From positions 124,001 through 188,000 of the forward strand of contig JASCOC010000004.1 in the NCBI GenBank assembly GCA_029959605.1: a stretch of DNA of 64,000 bases, read 5' to 3'. Both the position numbers and the translations under genes were made by a program. The stretch comes from Lysobacteraceae bacterium PS02340 (GTDB lineage Bacteria; Pseudomonadota; Gammaproteobacteria; Xanthomonadales; Xanthomonadaceae). Under the pieces are notes generated by a model that was not told where the DNA came from, did not search any database, and worked only from the letters and a program-made list of their open reading frames with translations. Below are positions 29,474 to 38,769 of the stretch, in pieces (the stretch's first letter is position 1; the number at the start of each line of letters is the position of its first letter).

Positions 29474-29815
29474 ATGAATCTGCTGGACCTTGTGATCGCC
29501 CCCGCCCACGCCGCTGCTGCAGCTCCGGGCGCTGGCCCGAGCCTGCTGTCGACGCTGGCCTTCCCGATCATCCTGATCGCGATCATGTACTTCCTGATGA
29601 TCCGCCCGCAGATGAAGCGCACCAAGGAACACCGCGCGATGCTCGAGAAGCTGTCGGTCGGCGACGAAGTCATCACCAACGGCGGCATCGCCGGCGTCGT
29701 GCGCAACATCGGCGACAGCTTCCTGACGATCGAGATCGCCGAGCGCGTGGAAATCCGCGTGCAGAAGGGTGCGGTCGGCAACGTGCTGCCCAAGGGCACG
29801 CTGAAGTCCGCCTGA
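29474..29815 (+). CDS. yajC: Preprotein translocase subunit YajC
   Basis: 113 residues if it starts at 29474 (MNLLDLVIAPAHA), the N-terminus of related proteins; an ATG at 29462 adds four residues. A single membrane helix (LAFPIILIAIMYFLMIRPQM) is followed by the conserved cytoplasmic KRTKEHRAMLEKLSVGDEVI and TNGGIAGVV. YajC associates with SecDF and YidC at the Sec translocon. A CATAAT -10-like hexamer lies at 29433-29438. First of the yajC-secD-secF group, 77 bases before secD. Confidence 0.95.
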   Translation: MNLLDLVIAPAHAAAAAPGAGPSLLSTLAFPIILIAIMYFLMIRPQMKRTKEHRAMLEKLSVGDEVITNGGIAGVVRNIGDSFLTIEIAERVEIRVQKGAVGNVLPKGTLKSA

Positions 29816-29892
29816 TCCCGATCGTCGATCGTTGATCCTTCGTTCCGTCATCTCTCCAGGCGCCGCCCGCGTGCGGCGTCCGAGGCAAGGCA

Positions 29893-31776
29893 ATGCTTGA
29901 ATTCCCGCGTTGGAAATATGCCCTCATCCTGGTCGTTCTGGTGCTGGCTGCGCTGTACGCGCTGCCCAATGCCTACCAGAAGAACCCGTCGGTGCAGATC
30001 ACCCCGAGCACCAGCGAGGCGCGCATCGACGAGGCGCTGAAGACGCGGGTCGAAGGATTGCTGACCGCCGCCGGCGTGACGTCGGTGGGCACCGAGATCG
30101 ACGAGAACCACCTGCTGGTGCGCCTGCACGATTCCGATGCGCAGACGCTGGCGTCCGACACGCTGCGTCCGGAACTGGGCGAGAACTATTCGGTCGCGCT
30201 GAATCTGGCCTCGACCGTCCCGGACTGGCTGTCGAACATGGGCGCACGCCCGATGTCGCTGGGTCTCGACCTGCAGGGCGGCGTGCACTTCGTGATGCAG
30301 GTCGACCAGGCCGCGGCGCTGCAGAAGCGCGTCGAGGGCTATGCCGACGGCATCCGCACCGTGCTGCGTGATGCGCGCATCGGCTATTCCAGCGTCGAGC
30401 GCCGCAACGACAACAGCATCGGCGTGGTGCTGACCGAAGGCGCCGACGTCAACGCCGCGCGCACGCAGATTTCGACCAGCCTCGCCAGCGCCTCCGGCCA
30501 GGCGGTCGGCGGCAGCGGCCCGCAGATCACGACCGAAGGCAACCGCATCACCGTGCGCCTGTCGCCGGGCGAGATCTCGCGCATCGCCAGCGACGCGGTC
30601 GAGCAGAACCGCACCGTGATCTCCAACCGCATCAACGCGATCGGCGTCGCCGAGCCGGTGCTGCAGCGTCAGGGCGAAGACCGTCTGGTCATCCAGCTGC
30701 CCGGTCTGCAGGACACCGCCGAGGCCAAGCGCCTGATCGGCGCCACCGCGACCCTCGAGTTCCGCGCCGTCACCGGCGACGAGAACCAGGCCGCGGCTGC
30801 GGTCGCGTCAGGCAACATCCCGGCCGATTCGCGTATCTACTACAACGACGCCGGCACGCCGCTGCTGCTGTCGCGTCGCATCCTGGTATCGGGCGACCAG
30901 CTGATCAACGCGAATCCGCAGACCGATTCGCAGACCGGCACCCCGGCCGTGGGCATCACGCTCAACAGCGCCGGCGGCAAGCGCATGCTCGACCACACGC
31001 TGCAGAACGTCGGTCAGCGCCTCGGCATCGTGTACGTCGAGCGCATTCCGACCGTGCGCATGGTCAACGGCGAAGAAGTGCGCTCCTCGCGCAGCGTCGA
31101 GCGCGTGATCAGCTCCTCGACCATTCGCGGCGTGTTCGGTCGCGAGTTCCAGACCACCGGTCTGAGCCGCGAGGAATCCACCGATCTGGCGAGCCAGCTC
31201 AAGGCCGGTGCACTGGCCGCGCCGATGGACTTCGTCGAAGAGCGCGTCGTCGGTCCGAGCCTGGGCGCCGAGAACGTCGAGCGCGGTCTGACCGCGGTGC
31301 TCTACGCGTTCTTCTTCACCCTGATCTTCTTCATGTTCTATTACCGCATGTTCGGCATCGTCACCTGTCTGGCGCTGATCCTGAACCTGCTGATCGTGGT
31401 CGCGGTGATGTCGCTGTTCGGCGCCACGATGTCGTTGCCCGGCTTCGCCGGTCTGGCGCTGTCGATCGGTCTGTCGGTCGACGCCAACGTGCTGATCAAC
31501 GAGCGCATACGCGAAGAGCTCAGGGCCGGCATGCCGCCCAAGGCGGCGATCGTGACCGGCTACGAGAAGGCGTCGGACACCATCTTCGACTCCAACCTCA
31601 CCGGCATCATCGCGGGCGTCGCGCTGTACGCCTTCGGCACCGGCCCGCTGCAGGGCTTCGCGGTGACGCTGGTGATCGGCATCACCGCTTCGATGTTCAC
31701 CGCAATCGTCGTCTCGCGCGCACTGGTCACGCTGATCTATGCGCCGCGCAAGAAGCTCAAGTCCCTGGCGATCTGA
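29893..31776 (+). CDS. secD: Protein translocase subunit SecD
   Basis: 627 residues. One N-terminal helix (YALILVVLVLAALYAL) is followed by a large periplasmic domain with the D1 motif SLGLDLQGGVHFVMQVD and VVGPSLGAENVERGLTAVL before the five-helix C-terminal half, which carries VDANVLINERIREEL and GSGTGPLQGF-like FGTGPLQGFAVTLVIGI. SecD with SecF uses the proton gradient to pull preproteins across the inner membrane. Thirteen bases separate it from secF. GGCAAGGCA-type ribosome site precedes ATG 29893. Confidence 0.98.
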   Translation: MLEFPRWKYALILVVLVLAALYALPNAYQKNPSVQITPSTSEARIDEALKTRVEGLLTAAGVTSVGTEIDENHLLVRLHDSDAQTLASDTLRPELGENYSVALNLASTVPDWLSNMGARPMSLGLDLQGGVHFVMQVDQAAALQKRVEGYADGIRTVLRDARIGYSSVERRNDNSIGVVLTEGADVNAARTQISTSLASASGQAVGGSGPQITTEGNRITVRLSPGEISRIASDAVEQNRTVISNRINAIGVAEPVLQRQGEDRLVIQLPGLQDTAEAKRLIGATATLEFRAVTGDENQAAAAVASGNIPADSRIYYNDAGTPLLLSRRILVSGDQLINANPQTDSQTGTPAVGITLNSAGGKRMLDHTLQNVGQRLGIVYVERIPTVRMVNGEEVRSSRSVERVISSSTIRGVFGREFQTTGLSREESTDLASQLKAGALAAPMDFVEERVVGPSLGAENVERGLTAVLYAFFFTLIFFMFYYRMFGIVTCLALILNLLIVVAVMSLFGATMSLPGFAGLALSIGLSVDANVLINERIREELRAGMPPKAAIVTGYEKASDTIFDSNLTGIIAGVALYAFGTGPLQGFAVTLVIGITASMFTAIVVSRALVTLIYAPRKKLKSLAI

Positions 31777-31789
31777 CGGAAGAGACCCC

Positions 31790-32755
31790 ATGAAAATTTT
31801 TCCGTTGACCCTCGTTCCCAGCGGCACCCGCATCGACTTCATGCGGCTGCGTCACGTCTGGGTCGCCATGTTCCTGCTGCTGTTCGTCGGCTCGTTCGCC
31901 GTCGTCGGCCTGAAGGGCTTCAACTTCGCGCTCGACTTCACCGGCGGTACCGCGGTGAACGTCCGCTTCGACAAGCCCGTCGGTGTGGACGACGTCCGCG
32001 AACGCCTCGAGAACGCCGGCATCTCCAATGCCCAGGTGCAGACCTTCGGCAGCGGCAACGACCTGCTGATCCGCGTGCGCGGCGACGAGACGCAGGTGAG
32101 CGTGGACGGCAACACCCAGCTCGCCCAGGACGTGCTCGCCGCGGCGTCGAGTGAAGCCAATCCGGGTCGTATCCTGAGCACCGAGTCGATCGGCGCGCAG
32201 GTCTCGGGCGACCTGCGCAAGAACGCGATCTACGCCGCGATCTTCGTGCTGGTGGGCTTCCTGCTGTACATCAGCGTGCGCTTCGAATGGAAGTTCGCGG
32301 TGGTGGCCAGTGTCACTACGCTGTTCGACGTCATGGTGGTCGCGGCGATGTTCTCGCTGACCGGTCGCGAGTTCGACCTCACCGTGATGGCAGGCCTGCT
32401 GTCGGTGATGGGCTTTTCGATCAACGACACCATCGTGGTCTTCGACCGCGTGCGCGAGAATTTCCGCGGCGTCCGCGCCGAGCCGCTGGAGATCTTCAAC
32501 CGCTCGATCAACCAGACCCTGTCGCGCACGATCATCACCTCGCTGGTGTTCTTCCTGTCGGTGCTGGCGCTGTTCCTCTACGGCGGCGGTTCGCTCGAAG
32601 GCCTGGCGCTGACGCAGATGATGGGCGCGGTGGTCGGTACGCTGTCGTCGATCTTCATCGCGTGCCCGCTGCTGACCTACGGCATCCTGCGCGTCACCAA
32701 GCAGGACCTGCTGCCGAAGGCCAAGGACGAGGCGGCGCTGTCGCGTCGTCCCTGA
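31790..32755 (+). CDS. secF: Protein translocase subunit SecF
   Basis: 321 residues. An N-terminal helix (HVWVAMFLLLFVGSFAVVG) precedes the periplasmic base with the signature GFNFALDFTGGTAVNVRF, then ESIGAQVSGDLRKNAIYAAI begins the five-helix bundle with MGFSINDTIVVFDRVRENFR and SRTIITSLVFFLSVLALFL. Start MKIFPLTLVPSGTRIDFM follows a GGAAGAG ribosome site. Last gene of yajC-secDF; a terminator hairpin follows at 32805. Confidence 0.98.
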   Translation: MKIFPLTLVPSGTRIDFMRLRHVWVAMFLLLFVGSFAVVGLKGFNFALDFTGGTAVNVRFDKPVGVDDVRERLENAGISNAQVQTFGSGNDLLIRVRGDETQVSVDGNTQLAQDVLAAASSEANPGRILSTESIGAQVSGDLRKNAIYAAIFVLVGFLLYISVRFEWKFAVVASVTTLFDVMVVAAMFSLTGREFDLTVMAGLLSVMGFSINDTIVVFDRVRENFRGVRAEPLEIFNRSINQTLSRTIITSLVFFLSVLALFLYGGGSLEGLALTQMMGAVVGTLSSIFIACPLLTYGILRVTKQDLLPKAKDEAALSRRP

Positions 32756-32804
32756 CCGGGCGCATCCGGTCCGCACGACGCGGACCGGACCGGTTGCACG
32801 AAGA

Positions 32805-32827
32805 AGCCGCGCAGTGCGCGGCTTTTT
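32805..32827 (+). terminator. Intrinsic terminator after secF
   Basis: AGCCGCGC (32805-32812) pairs with GCGCGGCT (32816-32823) over a three-base loop and runs into five T residues (32823-32827). A second hairpin (CCGGTCCGC/GCGGACCGG, 32766-32788) sits just upstream. It lies 50 bases past the secF stop on the same strand. Confidence 0.85.
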
Positions 32828-32856
32828 CGTGGGCGAACGGTGCGGCGAGGCGACCA

Positions 32857-33006
32857 CAGGATGGGGAGAGCGCAGCGAAACCCATCGTTGTGGTGCCTCA
32901 AAATCGCGAGGCGCGACAGGCTGCATTGTCGGTCCCGGCGGAGTTCCGATCGCATGCGCATTTGAGCGCAATCGATGGGTTTCGCTGCGCCCTACCCATC
33001 CTACGA
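32857..33006. repeat. Two inverted GTAGGATGGG units forming a REPIN-like element
   Basis: The left unit (32857-32890, ACAGGATGGGGAGAGCGCAG then CGAAACCCATC) and the right unit (32972-33006, ATCGATGGGTTTCGCTGCGC then CCTACCCATCCTACG) are near-identical in inverted orientation, separated by about 80 bases of unrelated sequence. Each unit is itself a palindrome. The same family occurs singly at 5779 and 44150. It fills the gap between secF and suhB together with their terminators; no gene is visible here. Confidence 0.85.
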
Positions 33007-33034
33007 AGGCGGGTGCGCAACGCGCGCCACAACG

Positions 33035-33059
33035 AAAAAGGCCGCGCTTGCGCGCGGCC
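33035..33059 (-). terminator. Intrinsic terminator after suhB
   Basis: Read on the minus strand, GGCCGCGC and GCGCGGCC (33052-33059 and 33040-33047) form an eight-base stem with a four-base loop followed by TTTTT (33039-33035). It lies 25 bases beyond the suhB stop. Confidence 0.85.
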
Positions 33060-33084
33060 TTTCCGGTCCAGCCGATCCGGCGGC

Positions 33085-33915
33085 TTACGCGAATTCTTTC
33101 GCGTAGCCCGAATCGACCAGGGTCTTCTGCAGCGGCGCGACGATGTGCACGTTGCCTGCGATCACCTGGCGGCCGCCGGCGAACGAGACGTGCAGGGGGC
33201 CACCCGGGCCGCCCTTGAAATCGCTGACGCGGCCGCCGGCCTCGCGGACCAGTAGCACGCCGGCCGCGATGTCCCAGGGATGCACGCCGGCTTCGAAGTA
33301 GCCGTCGGTACGCGCAGCGGCGACATAGGCCAGATCCAGCGCGGCCGAACCGGTACGGCGCACGTCTTCGGCCGATTCGAGCAGGGCCTCGACCGCGCGC
33401 AGCTGGGCGCCGACGCGCTTGCGCTCGCGCGGGGCGAAGCCGGTGCTGAGCATCGCGCCGGTCAGTTCGCGGCGTTCGGACACGCGGATGCGACGCTCGT
33501 TGAGCTGGGCGCCGGCGCCACGCGTGGCGGTGAACAGTTCGTTGCGCAGCGGATCGAAGATCACCGCGTGCAGTGGCTCGCCGCCCTCGACCAGCGCGAT
33601 CGACACGCACCAGTGGGGCAGGCCACGCAGATAGTTGCTGGTGCCGTCGAGCGGATCGATGACCCAGGTGTAGCGGCTCGGGCCGCCACGGCCCGGCTTG
33701 GCGCCGCCTTCTTCGCCGAGCACGGCGTACTCGGGATAGGCGCGGCGCAGTTCCTTGACGATCGCATCTTCGGCGAGGCCGTCGACCTCGCTCGCGTAAT
33801 CGTGGCGCGCTTTCTCGACGACGTTGAGCGCATCGAGCTTGTGCATGTTGCGCAACAGGACGCCGCCGCCGGCGCGCGCCGCCTTGACCATGACATTGAC
33901 AGCAGGTTGAAGCAT
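33085..33915 (-). CDS. suhB: Inositol-1-monophosphatase family protein SuhB
   Basis: 276 residues, the family length. Lithium-sensitive phosphatase motifs are all present: YAVLGEEGG (E68-E69 region), [20 protein letters not shown] (DPLDGT at 87-92), [20 protein letters not shown] and [17 protein letters not shown]. It hydrolyses inositol monophosphates using Mg2+; E. coli SuhB also joins the NusA antitermination complex at rRNA operons, and the neighbourhood with trmJ on the other side is the same as in E. coli. Single gene with its own terminator. Confidence 0.95.
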   Translation of the reverse strand: MLQPAVNVMVKAARAGGGVLLRNMHKLDALNVVEKARHDYASEVDGLAEDAIVKELRRAYPEYAVLGEEGGAKPGRGGPSRYTWVIDPLDGTSNYLRGLPHWCVSIALVEGGEPLHAVIFDPLRNELFTATRGAGAQLNERRIRVSERRELTGAMLSTGFAPRERKRVGAQLRAVEALLESAEDVRRTGSAALDLAYVAAARTDGYFEAGVHPWDIAAGVLLVREAGGRVSDFKGGPGGPLHVSFAGGRQVIAGNVHIVAPLQKTLVDSGYAKEFA

Positions 33916-34001
33916 CGCGGACGACTCCGGGCGCGGGCAGGATCGAGGGGGAAAAGAGCAGTGCCGGCGCGAGGCCGGTCGGGCAGTTTACCATTCGCGC
34001 C

Positions 34002-34814
34002 ATGCAAGCGCCCCTGAATCCAGAGTCCGGCATGGACATCGTCGCCGCGGACGGCCCTGCCGCCCGTATCCGCATCGTGCTCGTCGGCACCCAGCACCCC
34101 GGCAACATCGGCTCCGCCGCGCGCGCCATCAAGACGATGGGTCTGCACCGGCTGGTGCTGGTGGCGCCGCAGAAATACCCGCACAACGAGGCCGACATGA
34201 TGGCCGCCGGCGCCGAGGACGTGCTCAACGCCGCTGTCGAAGTGGCGACGCTGGCCGAAGCCGTGGCCGACTGCCGGCTGGTGCTCGGCTGCACCGCGCG
34301 CAGCCGTCGCGTGCAGCTGCGCGAACTGCGGCCGCGCGATGCCGCCGCGTCCGTGCACACCGAAGCCGCGGCGGGCGGCGAAGTCGCGCTGGTGTTCGGC
34401 CGCGAGCGCACCGGGCTGGAGAACGAGGAGCTGCAGCTGTGCCACGCCGCGGTCCACATTCCGGCCAATCCCGACTACAGCTCCCTCAATCTGGCAGCGG
34501 CCGTGCAGGTGCTGAGTTACGAAGTGCGGCTGGCGCTGCTGGGCGAGGGCGGCGACGTCACGCCCGCCGCCATCGCGCCGGTGAATCCGGATGCGGTGCC
34601 GCACGCCGAACTCGAAGGCTTCTTCGGCCAGCTGGGCGATACGCTCGAGGACATCGATTTCCACAAGGGTCGGGCGCCGGAGTCGGCGATGCGCAAGCTG
34701 CGGCGGCTGTTCGTGCGCACCGGGCTGGACCAGAAGGAAGTCCGGCTGCTGCGCGGCATCCTCGCCGATGCCCAGCGCATGGCCCGGATCGCCCGCGACC
34801 GCGGCGACAGCTGA
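34002..34814 (+). CDS. trmJ: tRNA (cytidine/uridine-2'-O-)-methyltransferase TrmJ
   Basis: 270 residues. SPOUT methyltransferase that 2'-O-methylates position 32 of tRNAs. RIVLVGTQHPGNIGSAARAI is the N-terminal motif 1, ALVFGRERTGLENEEL motif 2 and NPDYSSLNLAAAVQVLSYE motif 3 of the trefoil knot. The C-terminal helical segment ESAMRKLRRLFVRTGLDQKE is characteristic of TrmJ and separates it from TrmL. ATG at 34002 has no Shine-Dalgarno; a TACCAT hexamer ends seven bases before it. Divergent from suhB. Confidence 0.95.
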   Translation: MQAPLNPESGMDIVAADGPAARIRIVLVGTQHPGNIGSAARAIKTMGLHRLVLVAPQKYPHNEADMMAAGAEDVLNAAVEVATLAEAVADCRLVLGCTARSRRVQLRELRPRDAAASVHTEAAAGGEVALVFGRERTGLENEELQLCHAAVHIPANPDYSSLNLAAAVQVLSYEVRLALLGEGGDVTPAAIAPVNPDAVPHAELEGFFGQLGDTLEDIDFHKGRAPESAMRKLRRLFVRTGLDQKEVRLLRGILADAQRMARIARDRGDS

Positions 34815-34837
34815 GCCGCGGCGTCTGTCGCCGGGGA

Positions 34838-35815
34838 ATGGCTTCCGCTAGGCTTGCCGCTTCGCTCACGCCTTCCGGACCCGCCTTGGACCCGCGTCAC
34901 TTCCTTCGACGGCTCCTGTCGGGTGTGCTGCTGGCGCTACTGGCAGTTGCGTTGCCGCTGCAGGCGGCCGAGCCGCGCAACGTGCTGGTGCTCGGGCGCA
35001 TCAGCGACGATCCCAAGGCGCACTACGAACAGCTCAAGCCGCTGCTCGACTACGTGGTCGCGCGCATGGGCGATGTCGGCATCACCGAAGGCCGCGTGCT
35101 GATGGCGCGCGACGTGCAGCAGATGCAGAGCTATCTGCGGCGCGGCCGCGTGGACTGGGTCACCGAGACCGCCAGCGGCGCGACCCTGCTCGAAGCGCGC
35201 GCCGGCGCGACGCCGCTGCTGCTGACCGAGCGCAATGGCGTCAGCCACTACCACACGGTGTACTTCGCGCGTCGCGACAGCGGCATCCAGTCGCTCGACG
35301 ATCTGCGCGGTCGCAGCATCGTGTTCCAGAACCGGCAGTCGACCAGCGCCTATTTCGTGCCCGCGACCGAGCTGCTCGCCCGCGGCATGAAACTGGAGAT
35401 CCTGCTGTCGCCGCGCGACCAGCCCGAGCCGGATTCGGTCGGCTATCTGTTCGCGCGCTCGGAGCTCAACATGTCCTCGTGGGTGCACAAGCACCTCGTC
35501 GACGCCGGTGCGATGAGCAACCTCGACTGGGACAGCGACCGGCGCGTACCGCCGTCGTTCAAGCGCGATTTCGTGATCTTCCGCGAGAGTGCGCCGTTCC
35601 CGCGCGCGATCGAGATCGTGCGGGGCGATCTGGACGCACGCGTGACCGCGCGTCTGCGCGAAGTGCTGATCGAGGCCAGCCAGGATCCCGCCGCCGTCGA
35701 TGCCTTGCGCGAGTTCTTCCGCACCACCGCGTTCCTGCCGATGGATGCCGCCACCCGCGCGGAACTCGACATCCTGCGCACCGGTGCGTTGCGCGTCGTG
35801 GCGGACGTCGAATGA
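34838..35815 (+). CDS. PhnD-like periplasmic substrate-binding protein
   Basis: 325 residues if translated from ATG 34838 (GGGGA directly upstream); a TTG at 34886 would give a more standard signal peptide beginning DPRHFLRRLLSGVLLALLAV and cleaving after LQA. The mature protein is a PhnD/SsuA-type periplasmic binding domain: LVLGRISDDPKAHYEQLKPL, YLRRGRVDWVTETASGATLL, FARRDSGIQSLDDLRGRSIV and FVIFRESAPFP. No ABC permease or ATPase is adjacent. Instead its stop overlaps the start of a membrane GGDEF-EAL protein, so it probably senses a small anion and reports to that enzyme. Confidence 0.85.
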   Translation: MASARLAASLTPSGPALDPRHFLRRLLSGVLLALLAVALPLQAAEPRNVLVLGRISDDPKAHYEQLKPLLDYVVARMGDVGITEGRVLMARDVQQMQSYLRRGRVDWVTETASGATLLEARAGATPLLLTERNGVSHYHTVYFARRDSGIQSLDDLRGRSIVFQNRQSTSAYFVPATELLARGMKLEILLSPRDQPEPDSVGYLFARSELNMSSWVHKHLVDAGAMSNLDWDSDRRVPPSFKRDFVIFRESAPFPRAIEIVRGDLDARVTARLREVLIEASQDPAAVDALREFFRTTAFLPMDAATRAELDILRTGALRVVADVE

Positions 35816-37944
35816 AACTGCGCACCGGCCTGCAGGCCATGTTCCTGGCGCTGGCGGGCGCCGCCGTGCTGGTCGGCCTCGTCGCGGTGGCGCTGGTGCT
35901 GCAACAGCAGGGCCAGGCGCAGAAGCAGATCCTGGCGCTGAGCCAGCGCTCGATGCACGCCCTCGCGTCGCAGCGTCTGCTGCTGCGCGGCGAGGCGGTG
36001 TCGGCGCAGGTCGCCGACGGGCTGGTCAATCCGCTGTACTACTTCGACCTCGAGGCCATCGGCGCGGCGGTCGGCAACGTGCTGCGCCAGCCCGACGTCA
36101 GCTACGTGATCGTCTACGACGCCGACGGCAACATCGTTCACGACGGCAGCCGCGACATCGAGCGCTACGGCCAGCGCATGGACGATCCGTTCGCGCTGGA
36201 GGTCGTCGCCGCGACCGGGCAGCACATGCAGAGCGACGGCAAGCTGCTCGACGTGTCGATGCCGATCCGCATCGGCGACCAGCGGCTGGGTGGCGTGCGC
36301 ATCGGCTATTCGCTGGCAACGGCGAAGCAGGACGAGGACGCGATGGTTGCGACGATGCAGGCGCGTCTCGACGAGATCGCGCGGCGTCATCTGGTCGCCG
36401 TCGGCCTGCTGCTGGTCGTGCTGGTGGCGCTGGGCGGGCTCGTCGCGGCGATGCTGCAACGACGGCTCGTGCGCCCGGTGCGCGAACTGGCCGATGCCGC
36501 GCAGCGCATCGAGGCGGGACATTACGACGTGGTGGTGCCGGCGGACGCGCGTCAGGACGAGATCGGCGATCTGGTCCGCGCCTTCGATCGCATGCGCGAC
36601 AGCATCGCGCGCCATGATCGCGACATCCGCCGCATGGCCTATACCGATTCGCTGACCGGACTGGCCAACCGGCTCGCGCTGCGCGAGACGCTGGACCAGC
36701 GTCTGCTGGAGATGCAGGGCGCCGCCGGACGCCTCGCGTTGCTGTTCGCCGACGTCGACGATTTCAAACGCGTCAACGACACGCTGGGCCACGACGCCGG
36801 CGACGAGGCGCTGATCCAGTTCACCGCGCGCATCGACGCCGCGGTGCGCGAGTTCGATGTCGCCGACGCATTGCTGGCACGCTTCGGCGGCGACGAGTTC
36901 GTGGTGCTGCTGCAGCTGCCCGAAGCGAGCGCCGCCGACCTGCGCACCGTCGCCGGCGAACTGGCGGACCGCCTGGTGGCGGAAGTCGCACGCCCGATCG
37001 AAGTCGAAGGCCGCCGCGTATTCCTCGGCATCTCGATCGGCATCACCGTGTTTCCCGACGATGCCACCAGCGCCGCGATGCTGCTCAAGAACGGCGACAT
37101 CGCGATGTACCAGGCCAAGCTGGCCGGCAAGAACTGCCACCGCTTCTACAGTCTGGCGATGGACCAGGCGGTCGAACGCCGTATGCACATGGAACACGAA
37201 CTGCGCGGCGCCTGGGATCGCGGCGAACTGAGCCTGGCCTACCAGCCGGTGTTCCGCATGGGCGACAAGACGCTGGTCGGCGTCGAAGCCCTGCTGCGCT
37301 GGCAGCACCCCGAGTTCGGCAGCGTCGCGCCGCCGGTGTTCATCGACGTCGCCGAGCAGAGCGGCCTGATCGACGTCATCGGCCCGCAGGTGCTGCACGC
37401 CGCCTGCGTCGAAGCGCGGGCGTGGCAGCAGCGATATCCCGCCGCAGCCAATCTGTTCGTCGCGGTCAACGTCTCGCCACGCCAGCTGCGCGGCGCGGCG
37501 TTCGCCGTCGAGGTCGAAGCGGCATTGCGCGAATCGGGCCTGTCGCCTCGTCATCTGCATCTCGAACTCACCGAGACCGCGGTCATCGGCGACGAAGCCC
37601 GTATCGGCCAGCTGCTGAGCGCGCTGCGCGCACTCGGCGTCAAGATCTGGCTCGACGATTTCGGCACCGGCTTCTCCGGCCTCAGCCACCTGCGCCGGGT
37701 GCCCGTCGACGGCGTCAAGATCGATCGCAGCTTCGTTGCCGACGTGCTCCGCGATCCCGACGACCTGGCGCTGACGACGGCGATCATTTCGATGGCGCAC
37801 TCGATCGGCATTACCGTCGTTGCCGAAGGCGTAGAGAAAGAGGGCCAGTTCGAAGTCCTGCGCGATCGCGGTTGTGATCTGGGGCAGGGGTTCTGGCTCG
37901 GGCATCCGCTGCCAGCGCGGGAGTTCGATGCGCTGTTGGGGTGA
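35812..37944 (+). CDS. Membrane GGDEF-EAL protein with HAMP linker
   Basis: 710 residues. Two helices (about 10-30, MFLALAGAAVLVGLVAVALV; and about 190-215, LVAVGLLLVVLVALGGLVAA) bracket a periplasmic sensor domain of about 155 residues. A HAMP linker (RRLVRPVRELADAAQRIEAG) leads to a GGDEF domain with RFGGDEFV at 357-364 (no RxxD inhibitory site at the usual distance) and an EAL domain with EALLRW at 492, NVSPRQL, ELTETAVIGD, LDDFGTGFSGLSHLRRVPVD (DD 615-616) and EGVE. Both active sites look intact, so it may make or degrade c-di-GMP depending on the signal. Overlaps the PhnD-like gene (ATGA). Confidence 0.95.
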   Translation: MKLRTGLQAMFLALAGAAVLVGLVAVALVLQQQGQAQKQILALSQRSMHALASQRLLLRGEAVSAQVADGLVNPLYYFDLEAIGAAVGNVLRQPDVSYVIVYDADGNIVHDGSRDIERYGQRMDDPFALEVVAATGQHMQSDGKLLDVSMPIRIGDQRLGGVRIGYSLATAKQDEDAMVATMQARLDEIARRHLVAVGLLLVVLVALGGLVAAMLQRRLVRPVRELADAAQRIEAGHYDVVVPADARQDEIGDLVRAFDRMRDSIARHDRDIRRMAYTDSLTGLANRLALRETLDQRLLEMQGAAGRLALLFADVDDFKRVNDTLGHDAGDEALIQFTARIDAAVREFDVADALLARFGGDEFVVLLQLPEASAADLRTVAGELADRLVAEVARPIEVEGRRVFLGISIGITVFPDDATSAAMLLKNGDIAMYQAKLAGKNCHRFYSLAMDQAVERRMHMEHELRGAWDRGELSLAYQPVFRMGDKTLVGVEALLRWQHPEFGSVAPPVFIDVAEQSGLIDVIGPQVLHAACVEARAWQQRYPAAANLFVAVNVSPRQLRGAAFAVEVEAALRESGLSPRHLHLELTETAVIGDEARIGQLLSALRALGVKIWLDDFGTGFSGLSHLRRVPVDGVKIDRSFVADVLRDPDDLALTTAIISMAHSIGITVVAEGVEKEGQFEVLRDRGCDLGQGFWLGHPLPAREFDALLG

Positions 37945-37981
37945 GGCTTCGTTCTGCTTCACTTTTTTGCGTCCGCTCTAG

Positions 37982-38018
<37 letters not shown>

Positions 38019-38204
38019 CCGCTTTTGCTTCCGCCGTTGACTTCAATCGAGCCGTAAAGCGAGCCGAGCATCGCAGGGCGACGGGGTCGTAGAGCAGCCC
38101 ATGTCTGAGCGTAGCGAGTTTGGGCTGCGTGCCCCGTTGCCCGAGAAGCGCAGGGGACCGCCGCGGCTCCATCGCGGCGGATCGCGTCCGGCGAAGACGG
38201 TTTT

Positions 38205-38232
38205 GCTTACTTTTGCCAAGACAAAAGTAAGC
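38205..38232. repeat. Perfect 11-base hairpin inside the palindrome
   Basis: GCTTACTTTTG (38205-38215) and CAAAAGTAAGC (38222-38232) are exact inverted copies around CCAAGA. On the other half of the element, CCTTTTGG (38368-38375) and CCAAAAGG (38382-38389, repeated at 38392-38399) form the counterpart hairpin. Confidence 0.95.
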
Positions 38233-38571
38233 CGCGCGACAGCGCGGAAGCCCTGTACTTGATCTTCGCTTGTGCGGTTGATTCTTTGTTTGAAACAACA
38301 AGTCGAAGAGCGACGAGCGAAGAAGCGCAAGCAATTGCAGGGCTTTCGCCCGCTGCGCGTGCGAGTCCCTTTTGGATGGACCCAAAAGGAACCAAAAGGT
38401 CCCTTCGCCGGACGCGAGCCGATGCGATGAAGCCGCATCGGTGCCCTCCGCTCCTCGCCTGACGCGGCACGCAGCCCAAACTCGCTGCGCTCAGACATGG
38501 GCTGCTCTTCGGCCACGCCAGGCTCCGGTGCTCGGCTCGCTCTACGGCTCGATTCAGATCAAGAGCTGGGA

Positions 38572-38637
38572 GCCAAAGCCAAAGCCAAAGCCAAAGCCAA
38601 AGCCAAAGCCAACGCCAACGCCGAAGCCGAAGCCAGA
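38572..38637. repeat. GCCAAA/GCCAAC/GCCGAA hexamer tandem array (right arm)
   Basis: Eleven hexamer units: six GCCAAA (38572-38607), two GCCAAC, two GCCGAA and one GCCAGA. The graded change from one end to the other suggests slippage and point mutation. In one plus-strand frame it reads as Ala-Lys, Ala-Asn and Ala-Glu repeats, which continues in frame into the next gene but is probably not translated. Confidence 0.95.
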
Positions 38638-38769
38638 GCGAAAGCAAAGCAAAAAACCGAAGCCGCGCCTAAGTCCAAAAACCGAGGCCGAAACACTCGA
38701 CCACCTACACGCCACCCATCACCCACCCCGGTATGCTCATGCCCCCCGGAACGCGTCACGGATGTCGCC

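Noticed and set aside
38090-38516. Small proteins inside the large palindrome
   Set aside because: Several short frames on both strands overlap each other and reflect the inverted arms; no start with a ribosome site or domain is visible.
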